Below, one piece after another: positions 1 to 10,200 of a DNA stretch of 26,227 nucleotides. Numbering within the stretch: position 1 is the first letter of the stretch; every line of letters begins with the position of its first letter. The notes under the pieces are model-generated. The model was not told the DNA's origin. It did no database searches and worked only from the letters and a program-made list of their open reading frames with translations. The translations under genes were made by a program, and so were the position numbers. This stretch comes from a virus. The stretch is taken from positions 1-26,227 of IMG/VR virus record IMGVR_UViG_3300017719_000165. One strand, 5' to 3'.

Positions 1-16
1 ACAAAGGACTGTTCAA

Positions 17-826
17 ATGGCTAACACAATTGACGTAGCATTTATCAAACAGTTTGAAACCGATGTGCATCTTGCTTATCAGCGCATGGGTTCCAAACTC
101 CGCAATACAATTCGGACTACAAACACTTCCGCTTCTGTATCTCGCTTTCAGAAGATTGGCACAGGTGCGGCTTCCACAAAGTCACGCAATGGTAACGTGA
201 GCACTATGGAATTGGCGCACACCACAGTTGAAGCAACAATGGCTGACTTCTACGCTGCTGAGTACATCGACAAGCTCGACGAGTTGAAGATGAATATCAA
301 TGAGCGTCAGGCCGTTGCTGAATCAGCCGCTTCTGCATTGGGTCGCAAGACCGATGAAATTATTGTCACTGCAATGGATGCGGGTGCAAACTCAACTCAA
401 ATCGCTGACACAACTGGCGCACTGGGTAAAGCTGACTTGCTTACATTGTTCCAAACTTTTGGCGCAGCTGACATTCCAGAAGACGGGCAGCGTTATCTTG
501 CTATGTCCCCTGCTGGCTTTGCTGACTTGTTCAACATTAACGAGTTTGCTTCTTCGGACTATGTAGGTCCACAGCAACTTCCGTTTGCTGGCGGCATGAC
601 AATGAAAGAATTCTTGGGCTTCAAGATTTTCTCAACGTCTGCTGTAGCTGGTGGCAAAAACTTTGCTTACCACATGCGAGCAGTTGGCTTGGGTGTTAAC
701 GCTGACGTTAAGACCGAAGTAAACTACGTACCTGAGAAGGTTGCACACCTTGCCACATCAATGATGTCAATGGGTTCTGTTGTTATTGATGACAACGGTG
801 TCTACGAAGTTCTGGACAACAACTAA
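17..826 (+). CDS. Major capsid protein (HK97-fold, Phage_capsid_2-like)
   Basis: This 269-residue protein is probably the coat protein that forms the icosahedral head. The N-terminal pattern (FIKQFETDVHLAYQ, then GSKLRNTIR) and the later YIDKLDELKMNI and ALGRKTDEIIVTAMDAG stretches match what I know of the Phage_capsid_2-type major capsid proteins of podoviruses, and the length is usual for that group. It is not like the T7 gp10 coat protein. The start is supported by an AAAGGA ribosome site just upstream (positions 3-8). It lies directly before tail adaptor and nozzle genes, as expected for a coat gene, and is followed by a strong hairpin terminator, which fits a highly expressed gene needing its own transcript end. 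Portal and scaffold genes would lie upstream, outside the window. The family call comes from pattern recognition, not a search. Confidence 0.85.
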   Translation: MANTIDVAFIKQFETDVHLAYQRMGSKLRNTIRTTNTSASVSRFQKIGTGAASTKSRNGNVSTMELAHTTVEATMADFYAAEYIDKLDELKMNINERQAVAESAASALGRKTDEIIVTAMDAGANSTQIADTTGALGKADLLTLFQTFGAADIPEDGQRYLAMSPAGFADLFNINEFASSDYVGPQQLPFAGGMTMKEFLGFKIFSTSAVAGGKNFAYHMRAVGLGVNADVKTEVNYVPEKVAHLATSMMSMGSVVIDDNGVYEVLDNN

Positions 827-833
827 ATTGATC

Positions 834-856
834 GGGGGGAGAAAGCTCCCCCCTTT
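834..856 (+). terminator. Rho-independent terminator after the capsid gene
   Basis: Positions 834-841 (GGGGGGAG) pair perfectly with 846-853 (CTCCCCCC), giving an 8-bp very GC-rich stem with a 4-base loop, followed by TTTCT. It sits 8 bases after the capsid stop codon and before the next gene. The short T run suggests partial termination, leaving capsid mRNA in excess over tail mRNA. Confidence 0.8.
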
Positions 857-877
857 CTATCTGTTCGGAGGATTTAC

Positions 878-1471
878 ATGGCTGTTCTTAGCACTTCTGC
901 TAACACCCCGATTGACGTATCTAGTCGAGCTCTCATCTTAATTGGTGCAGAGCCCATTACTTCTTTTGAGGATGGAACAAATGAATCATTAGTTGCAGCC
1001 AACATGTATGAGGATGTAGCTCGATCATCATTAGTAAACTGTCGTTGGCGGTTTGCTACTAATCAATCAGTTCTCAACAGGTTATCTGAAAAACCTACTG
1101 GTCGGTATGATGCCGCATATCAAGTTCCATCTGACTCCCTAATGCTTCATGCGGTTACTGTTAATGATTTTAACATTGAGTATCAGACTTATGGCAACAA
1201 AATATTCTGCGATACAAGTAATACCTCAGAGGTAGTTCTTGATTATACCTTTAGGGCCAGTGAACAGGACTGGCCTTCTTATTTTGTAATGGCAGTTCAG
1301 TTTGAGTTGGCTTCTATCTTTGCTTCTTCCTTAGCCCAAGATGCTAGCTTAGCTCAGCTAATGGGTCAGCAAGCACAAATTACAATGATGCGGGCTAGAA
1401 CTTTAGACTCACAGCAGCAAACAACTCGCAAACTATCAACATCAAGGTTTATTGCTGAAAGGCGCAGCTAA
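878..1471 (+). CDS. Tail tubular protein A-like adaptor (T7 gp11-like)
   Basis: A 197-residue protein resembling the T7 gp11 family, the ring that joins the portal to the tail nozzle. Visible family features are the N-terminal ALILIGAEPITSFEDGTNES segment (short-period helices followed by an acidic turn), the VARSSLVNCRWRFAT stretch, and the central RYDAAYQVPSDSLMLHAV segment, where 'YQLP-D-L' patterns are typical. Length fits the family. A TTCGGAGGA ribosome site lies about 7 bases upstream. Its last base is the first base of the next gene's ATG (TAATG), so the two are probably translationally coupled. It lies between the coat gene and a nozzle gene, the usual position. Confidence 0.85.
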   Translation: MAVLSTSANTPIDVSSRALILIGAEPITSFEDGTNESLVAANMYEDVARSSLVNCRWRFATNQSVLNRLSEKPTGRYDAAYQVPSDSLMLHAVTVNDFNIEYQTYGNKIFCDTSNTSEVVLDYTFRASEQDWPSYFVMAVQFELASIFASSLAQDASLAQLMGQQAQITMMRARTLDSQQQTTRKLSTSRFIAERRS

Positions 1472-3708
1472 TGCAGAAGGTACGAGTCCCAGTAACTAAC
1501 TTCTCTTATGGAGAGGTTAGCCCATCTTTGTACTCCCGTACCGACTCAGCGGTTTACACGGGTTCAGCGCAGCGTATTGAAAACTTCTTTCTTCGCGCAG
1601 AGGGTGGTGTCATTAAAAGGGCTGGCCTTAGAGCAGTTTACAGAAATGACATTGTTATAGACTCTACAAAGACACAGCAATCACGGCTGTTGCCTTTTAT
1701 ATTTTCCGATGACGAGCGTTATGTAGTTTCCCTTGAGCATCAGAAGATAAAGTTTTTCTTTATTGACCCAATAACTGGCGTCTTAAATTTAGTTAGCACT
1801 CTGACGCAAGACATTAATGGCAACGCTTTAAAATTTACTGATACGTTTTTGCATGAGTACACGTTTGCTCAAGCTGGTGACGTTATGTTTATTTGTCATC
1901 TTACATTTTCGCCTCAGCAAATTGTTCGTACAGGGCTTAGCACATTCCAAGTGGAGCCTTTTGTTTTTGACGCTAGGTCTGATTTAACTAAAATATATCA
2001 GCCTTATTATAATTTTCATCGTCAAGGAACTACGCTAGAAGTATCTGCCACTCAGGGTAATGGTGTTACCTTGACAACTTCAGATCCATATTTCGACACA
2101 ACTGGACTTCATGACGGAATTACTCTTCGCTATCATGGGGCTGAAATTGAAATAGTATCAGTTCAAAGTACAACATCAGCGACTGCAAATATTCTTGACA
2201 TATTAACAGTTAGATTGCCCGTTAACTCCCTTAGTACAACCGAAGGTCAGGCAGATATTGAAGTTACAATGGTCAAGCATGGCCTGTCTGTTAATGATTC
2301 GATTACTGTTTCTCATGCTGGTACTGTGGGAGGCATTTCAAATAGCCAAATAAATGGCACGAGGACTGTAGTTGAAATTGTAGACGATGATAAGTTTGTT
2401 ATGACCGCGGGTTCAAACGCTAATTCTTCTGAAATTGGCGGCGGAACTCCAAAGATTACAACGAAAGCACCAACAACTTCTTGGGAAGAGCAGTCATATT
2501 CTGCACTTAGAGGCTTCCCGGGCGCGGTTACTTTTCATCAAAACCGTTTAGTTTTTGGCGGGACTTTGTCCCAACCAGATTCAATGTGGTTTAGCAAAAG
2601 TGGAGAGTATTATAACTTTGATGTTGGCGTTGCAAAGGATGACGAAGCTATTCATGTGACTGCAAGCGTTGGTGAGATAAATCAGATACGTCACTTAGTT
2701 TCCAATCGTGACCTACAGGTTTTTACAGCGACTTCTGAAATGTACATTCCTGCTTTCAGCAACCAGCCAATTACGCCAACAAACATTATTGTTCGGAGGC
2801 AAACTCCATTTGGCTGTGATTTTGTTCGACCTCAAGCGCTAGACGGTGCTACCTTGTTTGTTCAAAAGGGTGGAGCTATTGTTAGAGAGTACGTTTTTGC
2901 TGATACGGAAGCTGCGTATGTTGCAAACCCAATTTCTCTTATTTCTTCCCATCTTATAAAAACACCCATTGAAATGAACACAATGTATGGAGCTATGAGC
3001 CGCTCAGAAAGCTATGTGTTTGTTACAAATTACAATGGAACTGTTTCGGTCTTTAACTCTAATAGAGGTGAAGAGCGTGCTGGATGGACAGAGTTTACAA
3101 CTCAGGGCTTCTTTAACTCTACTGTAACCATTGATGACCGTGTATTCGCCAGCGTGATATACGATCAGGGTGATAATGTTGAAGTGTTTGCTATATGTGA
3201 GTTTGACGAAGCATATAATACAGATGTTTCTAGCCTATACACTGGAACAGCAGGCGTCTTCGATGTATCTGATTTTTACGAAAACGGTGCAGTTCTTAAT
3301 GTTGTAGATGGAAACAATTACGTTGGTGAGTTTACAGTTGCTAACGGAGAAATAGATGTATCTGCCATTGATCCGAATCTAACTGAGGTAGAAATCGGAT
3401 TGAAGTTTAATGTAACTTTAACAACAAACCCCTTAGACATTGCTACTGGCTCTGGCCCTGTAACTGGCTCACCTCGACGTATAGGTAGTGTAGTAGTTGA
3501 TCTTAATAACACGCTGTCTGCTACAGTAAACGGCGCTAACCTAGTATTAAGAAATGTAACTGATGACCTTTCATTGCAAGTCAACTCTTTTACAGGCAAG
3601 AAAGAGTTCCGTCTAATGGGTTACAGTAGAGACCCGCAAATTACAGTAACACAATCTGCCCCACTTGCCTTGCAAGTTAATGGTATAGTAGCGGAGTTAA
3701 CTTTCTAA
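1471..3708 (+). CDS. Tail tubular protein B-like nozzle (T7 gp12-like)
   Basis: A 745-residue beta-rich protein matching the podovirus tail nozzle family (T7 gp12; also called tail stabilisation protein in other podoviruses). The N-terminal NFSYGEVSPSLYSRTD motif, RIENFFLRAEGGVIKRAG and the LLPFIFSDDERYVVSLE stretch are hallmarks: an 'N-F..GE.SP.L..R.D' opening and a 'N....G.....R.G' block. The middle contains a SWEEQSYSALRGFPGAVTFH motif followed by QNRLVFGGT, also typical of this family. It should assemble as the distal tail tube below the adaptor. Start and stop codons overlap both neighbours by one base (TAATG at each end), which suggests coupled translation of adaptor, nozzle and the following internal protein. 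Confidence 0.87.
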   Translation: MQKVRVPVTNFSYGEVSPSLYSRTDSAVYTGSAQRIENFFLRAEGGVIKRAGLRAVYRNDIVIDSTKTQQSRLLPFIFSDDERYVVSLEHQKIKFFFIDPITGVLNLVSTLTQDINGNALKFTDTFLHEYTFAQAGDVMFICHLTFSPQQIVRTGLSTFQVEPFVFDARSDLTKIYQPYYNFHRQGTTLEVSATQGNGVTLTTSDPYFDTTGLHDGITLRYHGAEIEIVSVQSTTSATANILDILTVRLPVNSLSTTEGQADIEVTMVKHGLSVNDSITVSHAGTVGGISNSQINGTRTVVEIVDDDKFVMTAGSNANSSEIGGGTPKITTKAPTTSWEEQSYSALRGFPGAVTFHQNRLVFGGTLSQPDSMWFSKSGEYYNFDVGVAKDDEAIHVTASVGEINQIRHLVSNRDLQVFTATSEMYIPAFSNQPITPTNIIVRRQTPFGCDFVRPQALDGATLFVQKGGAIVREYVFADTEAAYVANPISLISSHLIKTPIEMNTMYGAMSRSESYVFVTNYNGTVSVFNSNRGEERAGWTEFTTQGFFNSTVTIDDRVFASVIYDQGDNVEVFAICEFDEAYNTDVSSLYTGTAGVFDVSDFYENGAVLNVVDGNNYVGEFTVANGEIDVSAIDPNLTEVEIGLKFNVTLTTNPLDIATGSGPVTGSPRRIGSVVVDLNNTLSATVNGANLVLRNVTDDLSLQVNSFTGKKEFRLMGYSRDPQITVTQSAPLALQVNGIVAELTF

Positions 3709-4217
3709 TGGGACTACCACTTTTCTTAGCAGCTACGTCTACGTTTCTTGGAATGTCTGCATCTAATAAAGCAGCCAGAGCTCAGCAACTTCAAGCAGAG
3801 CGGCAAGCTAGGCAGATGGAAATTGATCGCAAGCTAGCAGAAGCTCAAGCTATCGAGATTCAGAATCAACGTATTTATGAATACGATTATGCAAGATCGT
3901 CAAATAATGCTCAGTTTTCTTTTCAACTTGGCGGGGGTGAAAGCTCTAGTCTTGATGCGTATAGAGAAAACCAAGAGCTAACTATGAGTGCCGATGTAGC
4001 TACAAGCCAAAGACAAGCGGGTATGGAAAGTAGCAGCAGAAGTGTTGCGGCTTTGATCGAGCGTCAGCGTGGATCAAGCGCCCGTTCTGTTGCTCAAATC
4101 AACAATATGTCTAGGCTTTTTGAGTTGGGCTCACAAGTAGCAAAAACATATACTCCACAACAGCAAACAACATATGCCCCAACGTCAAGCCTACGGCCTA
4201 TAAGCCGGACTTCTTAA
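3708..4217 (+). CDS. Internal virion protein B-like (T7 gp14-like)
   Basis: A 169-residue protein with a hydrophobic N-terminal segment (roughly residues 2-17), a long Gln/Ala/Arg-rich helical stretch (residues 20-50) and low-complexity Ser/Gln regions. This composition and size, and the location between the nozzle and two very large helical proteins, match T7 gp14-type internal virion proteins, which enter the outer membrane during genome ejection. Sequence similarity is too low by eye to name a domain, so the call rests mainly on synteny and composition. It overlaps the nozzle stop codon by one base. Confidence 0.65.
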   Translation: MGLPLFLAATSTFLGMSASNKAARAQQLQAERQARQMEIDRKLAEAQAIEIQNQRIYEYDYARSSNNAQFSFQLGGGESSSLDAYRENQELTMSADVATSQRQAGMESSSRSVAALIERQRGSSARSVAQINNMSRLFELGSQVAKTYTPQQQTTYAPTSSLRPISRTS

Positions 4218-4234
4218 TTTATAAGGTGTAAACT

Positions 4235-7200
4235 ATGCCAGTAATACGCGAAACACGAAAAATCTTCAGCCAACCCATTGGTGTTCGCAGCTTTGACACT
4301 GGCGAGCAGAATGTGGGTAATGCTATTTCAAGGTTCGCTGATAGAGCCGGGCAAGAGTTTTATCAGCAGGCACAAATAAATGCTGAAAAGTTTGGGGCGG
4401 AGGCGGCGCAATCGCTTTCTGGAGAAGAGCTTAAATCTTTTGATCCAGAAACTGGCAAGCCAGAAGTGCTATCAAGTATGGATGGTATGGGTAGCATTGC
4501 ATCATCTGCTTTTGAGCAAGTAGTTGAGCGGCGTCTTGTTGACACTATTGATAAGGATATACGACTTAAATCAGCAGAGCTTGCAATTAAATATGAAGAC
4601 CCTGTGCAATATCAAAATATGTTTGAGTCATTCCTTGGCTCCATGTCCAAAGGCGCTAATGATCGTTTTAAAAATGTAATCATGGACTCTGGTTCATACA
4701 TTATGAAGTCAACTAAAATTAAGTTGGCAGATGTAGCTAGAACTAAAGCAAGAGCAGCGGCAGCAGCTAATGTTTCTACAACTAACGATGAATATGCTGA
4801 AACAATTTTTGACCAAGCGGCTTCGGGTAACATTAACGGTGCGGAGCTAATGATTAGAGAGCGCGTGAAAGCCTCTCAGGAGGCCGTAGGGGCGCAGTTG
4901 TACAAGCCCGGGTATGAAGACAAGGTAAGGTCAGAACTAGGCGCACAGGCCATGTCAGGGGCTATACAGGTAGCGTTGCAAAAAGCGACCCCAATACAGC
5001 AAGCATCAATGAGAGTTTACATAGGGAGCCAAGGCAAGGTTGGTGGAGACTTGCTTTCCAAGAAACAGCTCGAGGTACTAGAGCCTTTCATTGGTTATGT
5101 TGACCGCTCTAATACAAGCGCCTTGCTTGCTCAGGCAAATGTTGTTTCTTCAAATCTTAATGCGGTGACCGCCGCAAAAGTTGCTGAACAAGAAGCTCGA
5201 GCTAAAGCTCGCATATTAGATTTTTCTATACAATATGCAGAGACTAGCATCGCTCCAGATCGTTTTGGTAATGTTGTTGCAGCTACAGAGGCTTGGACGT
5301 CAGGAGTTCCCGAGGCTATTGCTGGCTCAATAAGTGCTGCAAGTAAAGCATACGAAGCTAATGTGCTTGAACTTCAAGATGCAAGACTCTCTGGATTAGG
5401 TCAAGACGAATACAATGCGTTTATTCAAGACTCTCGAAGGGCTGGGCTTGATCCAGTTATTTTTGGCATGGCTAGTGATGGTAATATAGAAGCCTTGAAG
5501 ACTGCATTGTTTAATCCCACGCCAGAAAACATCTCAAGACTAAGTCCTAATCAAGTATCAGCAATTGGTGCTTTAACAAAAACTAGGCTTTATGATCCTA
5601 CCGAAGATAGAAACTACGTTTCCACTCTTCTCTCAGGCACTCAAAACGCAGTTCAAGATAGAATTGATAAGAATATGCGTAACGCTAATCTTTTTGTAGA
5701 GGTTGAAGATGTGTCAACGCAATTTTTTAACGGCGCTTATAATTTAGAAGCGCTTTTATCTGCTGAAGAAAAGGCAAACACTGCATTAACTTCTGGTGAT
5801 ATTACTGACACTGACTACATTTCTTTATCTAATGGTTTACGCTCTGCGGCTGGCAAGGGCATAGTCAACATTGTTGCAGGGAATATGTCTTCTGAAGAAT
5901 TAAATAGTCTTTCTGTTTATGTTTTAAGCGGCGGAGAAGAAAAATCAGGAGTTGGTTCTCATGTAGCTACCGCTGGGGATTCTATTCTTGGAATTGTTCC
6001 AAGCGATCAGATAAGTGGCGTTAGTAATCACGTTAACTCTGTAAGAGAAAAGGTTACTAGAAAAGAAGCTATTATAGAGCAGCAACGCAAAAAGCAAGAA
6101 TTACAAAATACACTTTCCGCAAACGCAGGTAATCTTCTGGATAAAAGCCATCGAGTTGCCCAAGATGAACGTCTTGAAAAACTTGGCTTTAACATTGTTG
6201 ACCCAAGCACCTACGCAACAAAAGAAAGATCAGAGCAATTTTTTAATGCTTTGCGCTCAACAATGCCTCAATCAATAATTGATAACCTAAATGCTATTGC
6301 TATTGGTATCGAAACAAATAACGCAGAATCTTATTTGCAGATATTTGCGTCTATGCAAAACGATCCTACAATAGAAGGCCCGTTTGTAAGCAGGTTTGGA
6401 TCGGGTCAGGGGGCAGTAATTAGCCCTAAAACTCAGGCCTTATTACAAGATATTTTTGAAGTTTACAAAATACAACCTGCAAGCGGTGAAGAAAAAAGTG
6501 TTTCGCAAATTGCTATGACCTTAGTTGAGATGCGCAATGACGATAAATCAAAGCTAGCTATTAAAAATGTTTTTGGCAAAATGAGCCCAAATGAATATGT
6601 TGCAGATGCTTATGGGGATTTAATAGCAGAAGATTTAGATGGTGTTGCAGAATATTTAGCCGGAACAAATAGAACAAAAGAACAGGTGGACGCTCGGCTA
6701 AAAGAATTAGTAGATCAGCACTATTTAGAATCAAGGATTGTTGTTGATCCACGTTTTCCAGCGGGAAGGCTTAATAAAACTTCGTATGCTCTTGAGAAAA
6801 TATTCCCAGATGAAAAAAGAAGAAACGCTTTTAAGGATTTAATTGCATCTAAATTACCAAAAGGCTACAGGCTTGCAACTCATATAGCGCCCAAAGAGAC
6901 TGGGCTTATTGAAAATATTGTTGAGCAAGGTCCAGTAATAGGTTCAATAACTTCAGCAACCAGCGCAATAACGGCGGCATTTGTAGGCGATAAGCCTAGA
7001 GATAAAACAGTTTACTTGGTGCCAAATGAAAACACTCGGGGAACAAGTTATTATACTTACTATGTAGATGAGAACAACGAACTGCGCCCTTTAATTACAC
7101 AGGTAAACAATGAGCCATATCTTCCAATGTTTAGCGCAAGGGATTTAGCAGATTATGATCAAAAGACTTTGTTGACTGAAAATCAGGTTATAAAAAAACA

Positions 7201-7291
7201 AGTCGACATAAATCAGGCTCTTGAAATGCACGGGAGAACCCCGCGAGAAACTTCATTTGAGTCTATTTTTAATTATTTTGGAGGAGATTAA
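4235..7291 (+). CDS. Internal virion protein C-like (T7 gp15-like)
   Basis: A 1018-residue, mostly alpha-helical protein with no signal peptide and no obvious enzyme motif. The N-terminal segment (FSQPIGVRSFDTGEQNVGNAI) and the many Ala/Gln-rich helices are typical of podovirus internal core proteins of the T7 gp15 class, which are ejected with the DNA and form part of the trans-periplasmic channel. It stands in the usual place, between the gp14-like and the gp16-like genes, and is somewhat longer than T7 gp15. A TAAGGTG ribosome site precedes the ATG. Two bases separate its stop from the next start, whose ribosome site GGAGGAG lies inside this gene's end. Confidence 0.7.
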   Translation: MPVIRETRKIFSQPIGVRSFDTGEQNVGNAISRFADRAGQEFYQQAQINAEKFGAEAAQSLSGEELKSFDPETGKPEVLSSMDGMGSIASSAFEQVVERRLVDTIDKDIRLKSAELAIKYEDPVQYQNMFESFLGSMSKGANDRFKNVIMDSGSYIMKSTKIKLADVARTKARAAAAANVSTTNDEYAETIFDQAASGNINGAELMIRERVKASQEAVGAQLYKPGYEDKVRSELGAQAMSGAIQVALQKATPIQQASMRVYIGSQGKVGGDLLSKKQLEVLEPFIGYVDRSNTSALLAQANVVSSNLNAVTAAKVAEQEARAKARILDFSIQYAETSIAPDRFGNVVAATEAWTSGVPEAIAGSISAASKAYEANVLELQDARLSGLGQDEYNAFIQDSRRAGLDPVIFGMASDGNIEALKTALFNPTPENISRLSPNQVSAIGALTKTRLYDPTEDRNYVSTLLSGTQNAVQDRIDKNMRNANLFVEVEDVSTQFFNGAYNLEALLSAEEKANTALTSGDITDTDYISLSNGLRSAAGKGIVNIVAGNMSSEELNSLSVYVLSGGEEKSGVGSHVATAGDSILGIVPSDQISGVSNHVNSVREKVTRKEAIIEQQRKKQELQNTLSANAGNLLDKSHRVAQDERLEKLGFNIVDPSTYATKERSEQFFNALRSTMPQSIIDNLNAIAIGIETNNAESYLQIFASMQNDPTIEGPFVSRFGSGQGAVISPKTQALLQDIFEVYKIQPASGEEKSVSQIAMTLVEMRNDDKSKLAIKNVFGKMSPNEYVADAYGDLIAEDLDGVAEYLAGTNRTKEQVDARLKELVDQHYLESRIVVDPRFPAGRLNKTSYALEKIFPDEKRRNAFKDLIASKLPKGYRLATHIAPKETGLIENIVEQGPVIGSITSATSAITAAFVGDKPRDKTVYLVPNENTRGTSYYTYYVDENNELRPLITQVNNEPYLPMFSARDLADYDQKTLLTENQVIKKQVDINQALEMHGRTPRETSFESIFNYFGGD

Positions 7292-7293
7292 AA

Positions 7294-10200
7294 ATGGAAA
7301 ATGGATTAAATTTTGTACCAGACATTGAAGTAGGAATGGATACTGTTTCTGCTCCTGATTTCTATGAAACTGTTGGCGCTTCTTTAGGTTATAAATACAA
7401 TCCATTACTAGATTTTATTTCTGAAACAATTCAGTTTAGAGAGCCCTATCAATTTGGTGAGCGTGGCCTCCCGCGACCAGATTACAATGCTAGGCAAAAC
7501 ATTCCAGAAGATTTAATGCCTTATAGCTCTTCGCTTCTTGATGCAGACAGTCAAGCACATATGGATTTTAAGGTAAAAAATCTCAGAAGGGGCCTTAAAA
7601 CAAGAGAGATAAACGCTCGCTCTGGATTAGGGGTATCATTTCTTGCTGAAGCGTTTGATCCAGTTAATTATATATCTGTTCCATTACGTTTTGTTGGGCT
7701 TGGGGCAACCGCTTTTAAATCAGGTCTTCAAGGAGCTGCGGTTGTAGGCGCTCAAGAGGCCATTCGAGCTCCTCTTGATCCATTGGCAACAACAGCAGAA
7801 ACAGCAATTAATGTTGGGTCCGCATTTGCTTTCAGCACAGCACTTACCAGCGCTTTATCTGTACCCGCAGCGCGTAGAGCTAACGCAATACAAAAAGTTG
7901 AAGTTGAAATAGACAACTTGCGTAAAGCAATTGAACCTCTTGATGGTGTAGAGATAGATCCATCTATTGCCAGCAGTGCATTTACCGATTCATGGCTTTT
8001 TAAATCTATAACAACGCCAATGAAACGCGTTCTTCAAGATGAAAAGGTTCCTAACAGCGTTAAGCTAACTATGCTTGATATTGCTAATGATGCTGGCATT
8101 TTGCTTGCGGCAAACAAAAAAGGCTTTGCTATTAAAAACTCAGTATTCCAAAACGCTAAGCTGCGTGATGGAGAATGGGTGCAAGCATATGATGAAATTG
8201 TATCAATCTGGGGTGAGTCTCAGGGAACAGGCGTAGTTAAGCCTTTAGATTATATGTATAAGCGCTCTGACTTTGAGACGTGGTTAACAGAAGTTGACTC
8301 GAAGGCAATGCGCGGTCAGAAGCCAGCTAATGATTTTGAAGCTAAGGCTATGGATTCATTAAATAACTTCTATAGCAAGTGGGAATCCCGCCTAAGTGAA
8401 AGGGGGTTAATTGGCAATAAGAGTTTTTATATTCGGGATATAGACGCTCGTCAAAAGAAAGTAGACAACATTAACGCTAGCATTGAGCGGTATCGTGGAA
8501 CGCCTGAGTACACTCGATTAAAAGGAATTGTTGATAAAAACTTAGATATAATAAATCAACACAAGTCTACCATTGAAGACATTGACGCCGCTGGTCCTAC
8601 TGTTCCTGCAAATGAAGAGATATTTCGTCCGAGGTATTGGGACAAGGACGCTATTGCAAGGGATCGCTCTGGGTTGGAAAAGATTTTAGCTGATTGGTTT
8701 AGAAATAATCCAGAAGGTTATGGTCGAAACAATATGGGTAAGTATGTTAAGACAACTTTTTCTACTGACGAAGGCGCAATTGCTAAACGCGCTTCAGATG
8801 CAGTGGATTCTATTCTTGGCTTGCGAGATGTAACTGACTTAGACGTTGCTAGCTTTGGGTACGGCAAGTCTAAGCACCTAAAGCATCGTGGGATTGATAT
8901 ACCTAATAAGCTGGTTCTTGACTACATGCATCGCAATCCTGTTTCTATTATGAAGGCATACACCGCCCGGACTGCTGCTAAGTATGAGTTTTCAGTAAAG
9001 TTTGACGGTCAAGAAATTGATGATGTAATTGATGACAAGATGTCTGAGATGATTCAGTCGGGTATGACAGTGGATCAGGCAAACGCTTCTGCTAAGGATA
9101 TACGTCATATGTATGATCGAGTGGCTGGTACTGTCATCCGTGAGCCAGACGCTATGAATCAAAAAGCTGCTGAAGTTCTTCGTACCGCTGCGCAGCTTGG
9201 CTACCTTGGGAAAGCTGGTTTATCTACTATTTCAGAGCCAGCAAAGATTATGATGGAACACGGTATAGGCAAGACAATGAAGGGCTTGTTTAGCGTTCTA
9301 TCCGACTCTCAGTTAAAGATGGGAGCCAAAGAAGCAAGGATTGCTGGTGAAGCGCTAGAGATATTGATGGGCTCTTCTCACCTGCGTCTTGTAGATGATA
9401 TGGGTAATAACCCATTGCGCTCTAACTTCATGGACAAGAGCAAGAACGCTTTCTACGCGCTCAACGGATTAGCGCCTATCACCCGTATCTTTAAAGACTT
9501 TGATGGTATGATGCGTAGCCATACGCTTATTGATTACTCTATTCGCTGGACTCAAGGTAAAGCCTCTAAGATGGAGCAAGAATACCTGTTGCGATACGGT
9601 ATTGATTTAGAAACAGCAGGTAAGATTGCTAACGCGCCTTGGCAAAAGTCTGAAGCTGGAATGTACATGGCTAACACTGAGGCTTGGGTAGATACAATTG
9701 AGTTTCCTTCTACTACAGCTGACATTGTAACGGGTCCAACGGAATCTTTCACTAAGCGCGGAAGATATAAACCAGCATTTTATAGGGCTTCAGAAAATAA
9801 AGTTTACATAGATGAAGACTATATACGCGATGTAATGTGGCAGGATCGTGGTTGGGAAAACCCTAGAGTAGAGGGCGTAAAACCAATCAAGCCGGGAATT
9901 ATAAACACGGCAGATGACTATGTGACCTTTATTAAGATGCACGAAATCATGCACACAATACATTCTTCTAAATCTCTCGGCTTTGATAAGCGAACTAAAA
10001 AGGGTTTGGCTGATTATGAAAATGCAATTAATGATTTAGCTGTAGCTGAAATAGAAAAACAGGCTAGGGTTACACCTGAGACTGTTCAATCGTTTCGTAA
10101 TGCTCTTAGTTCTGGCATAGCTAACACTATTCTCATGGGTACGCCCGCTGATAAACCAATTATTACCGATGGTGTAGCTTACATTCCTATGCACGTTGCT

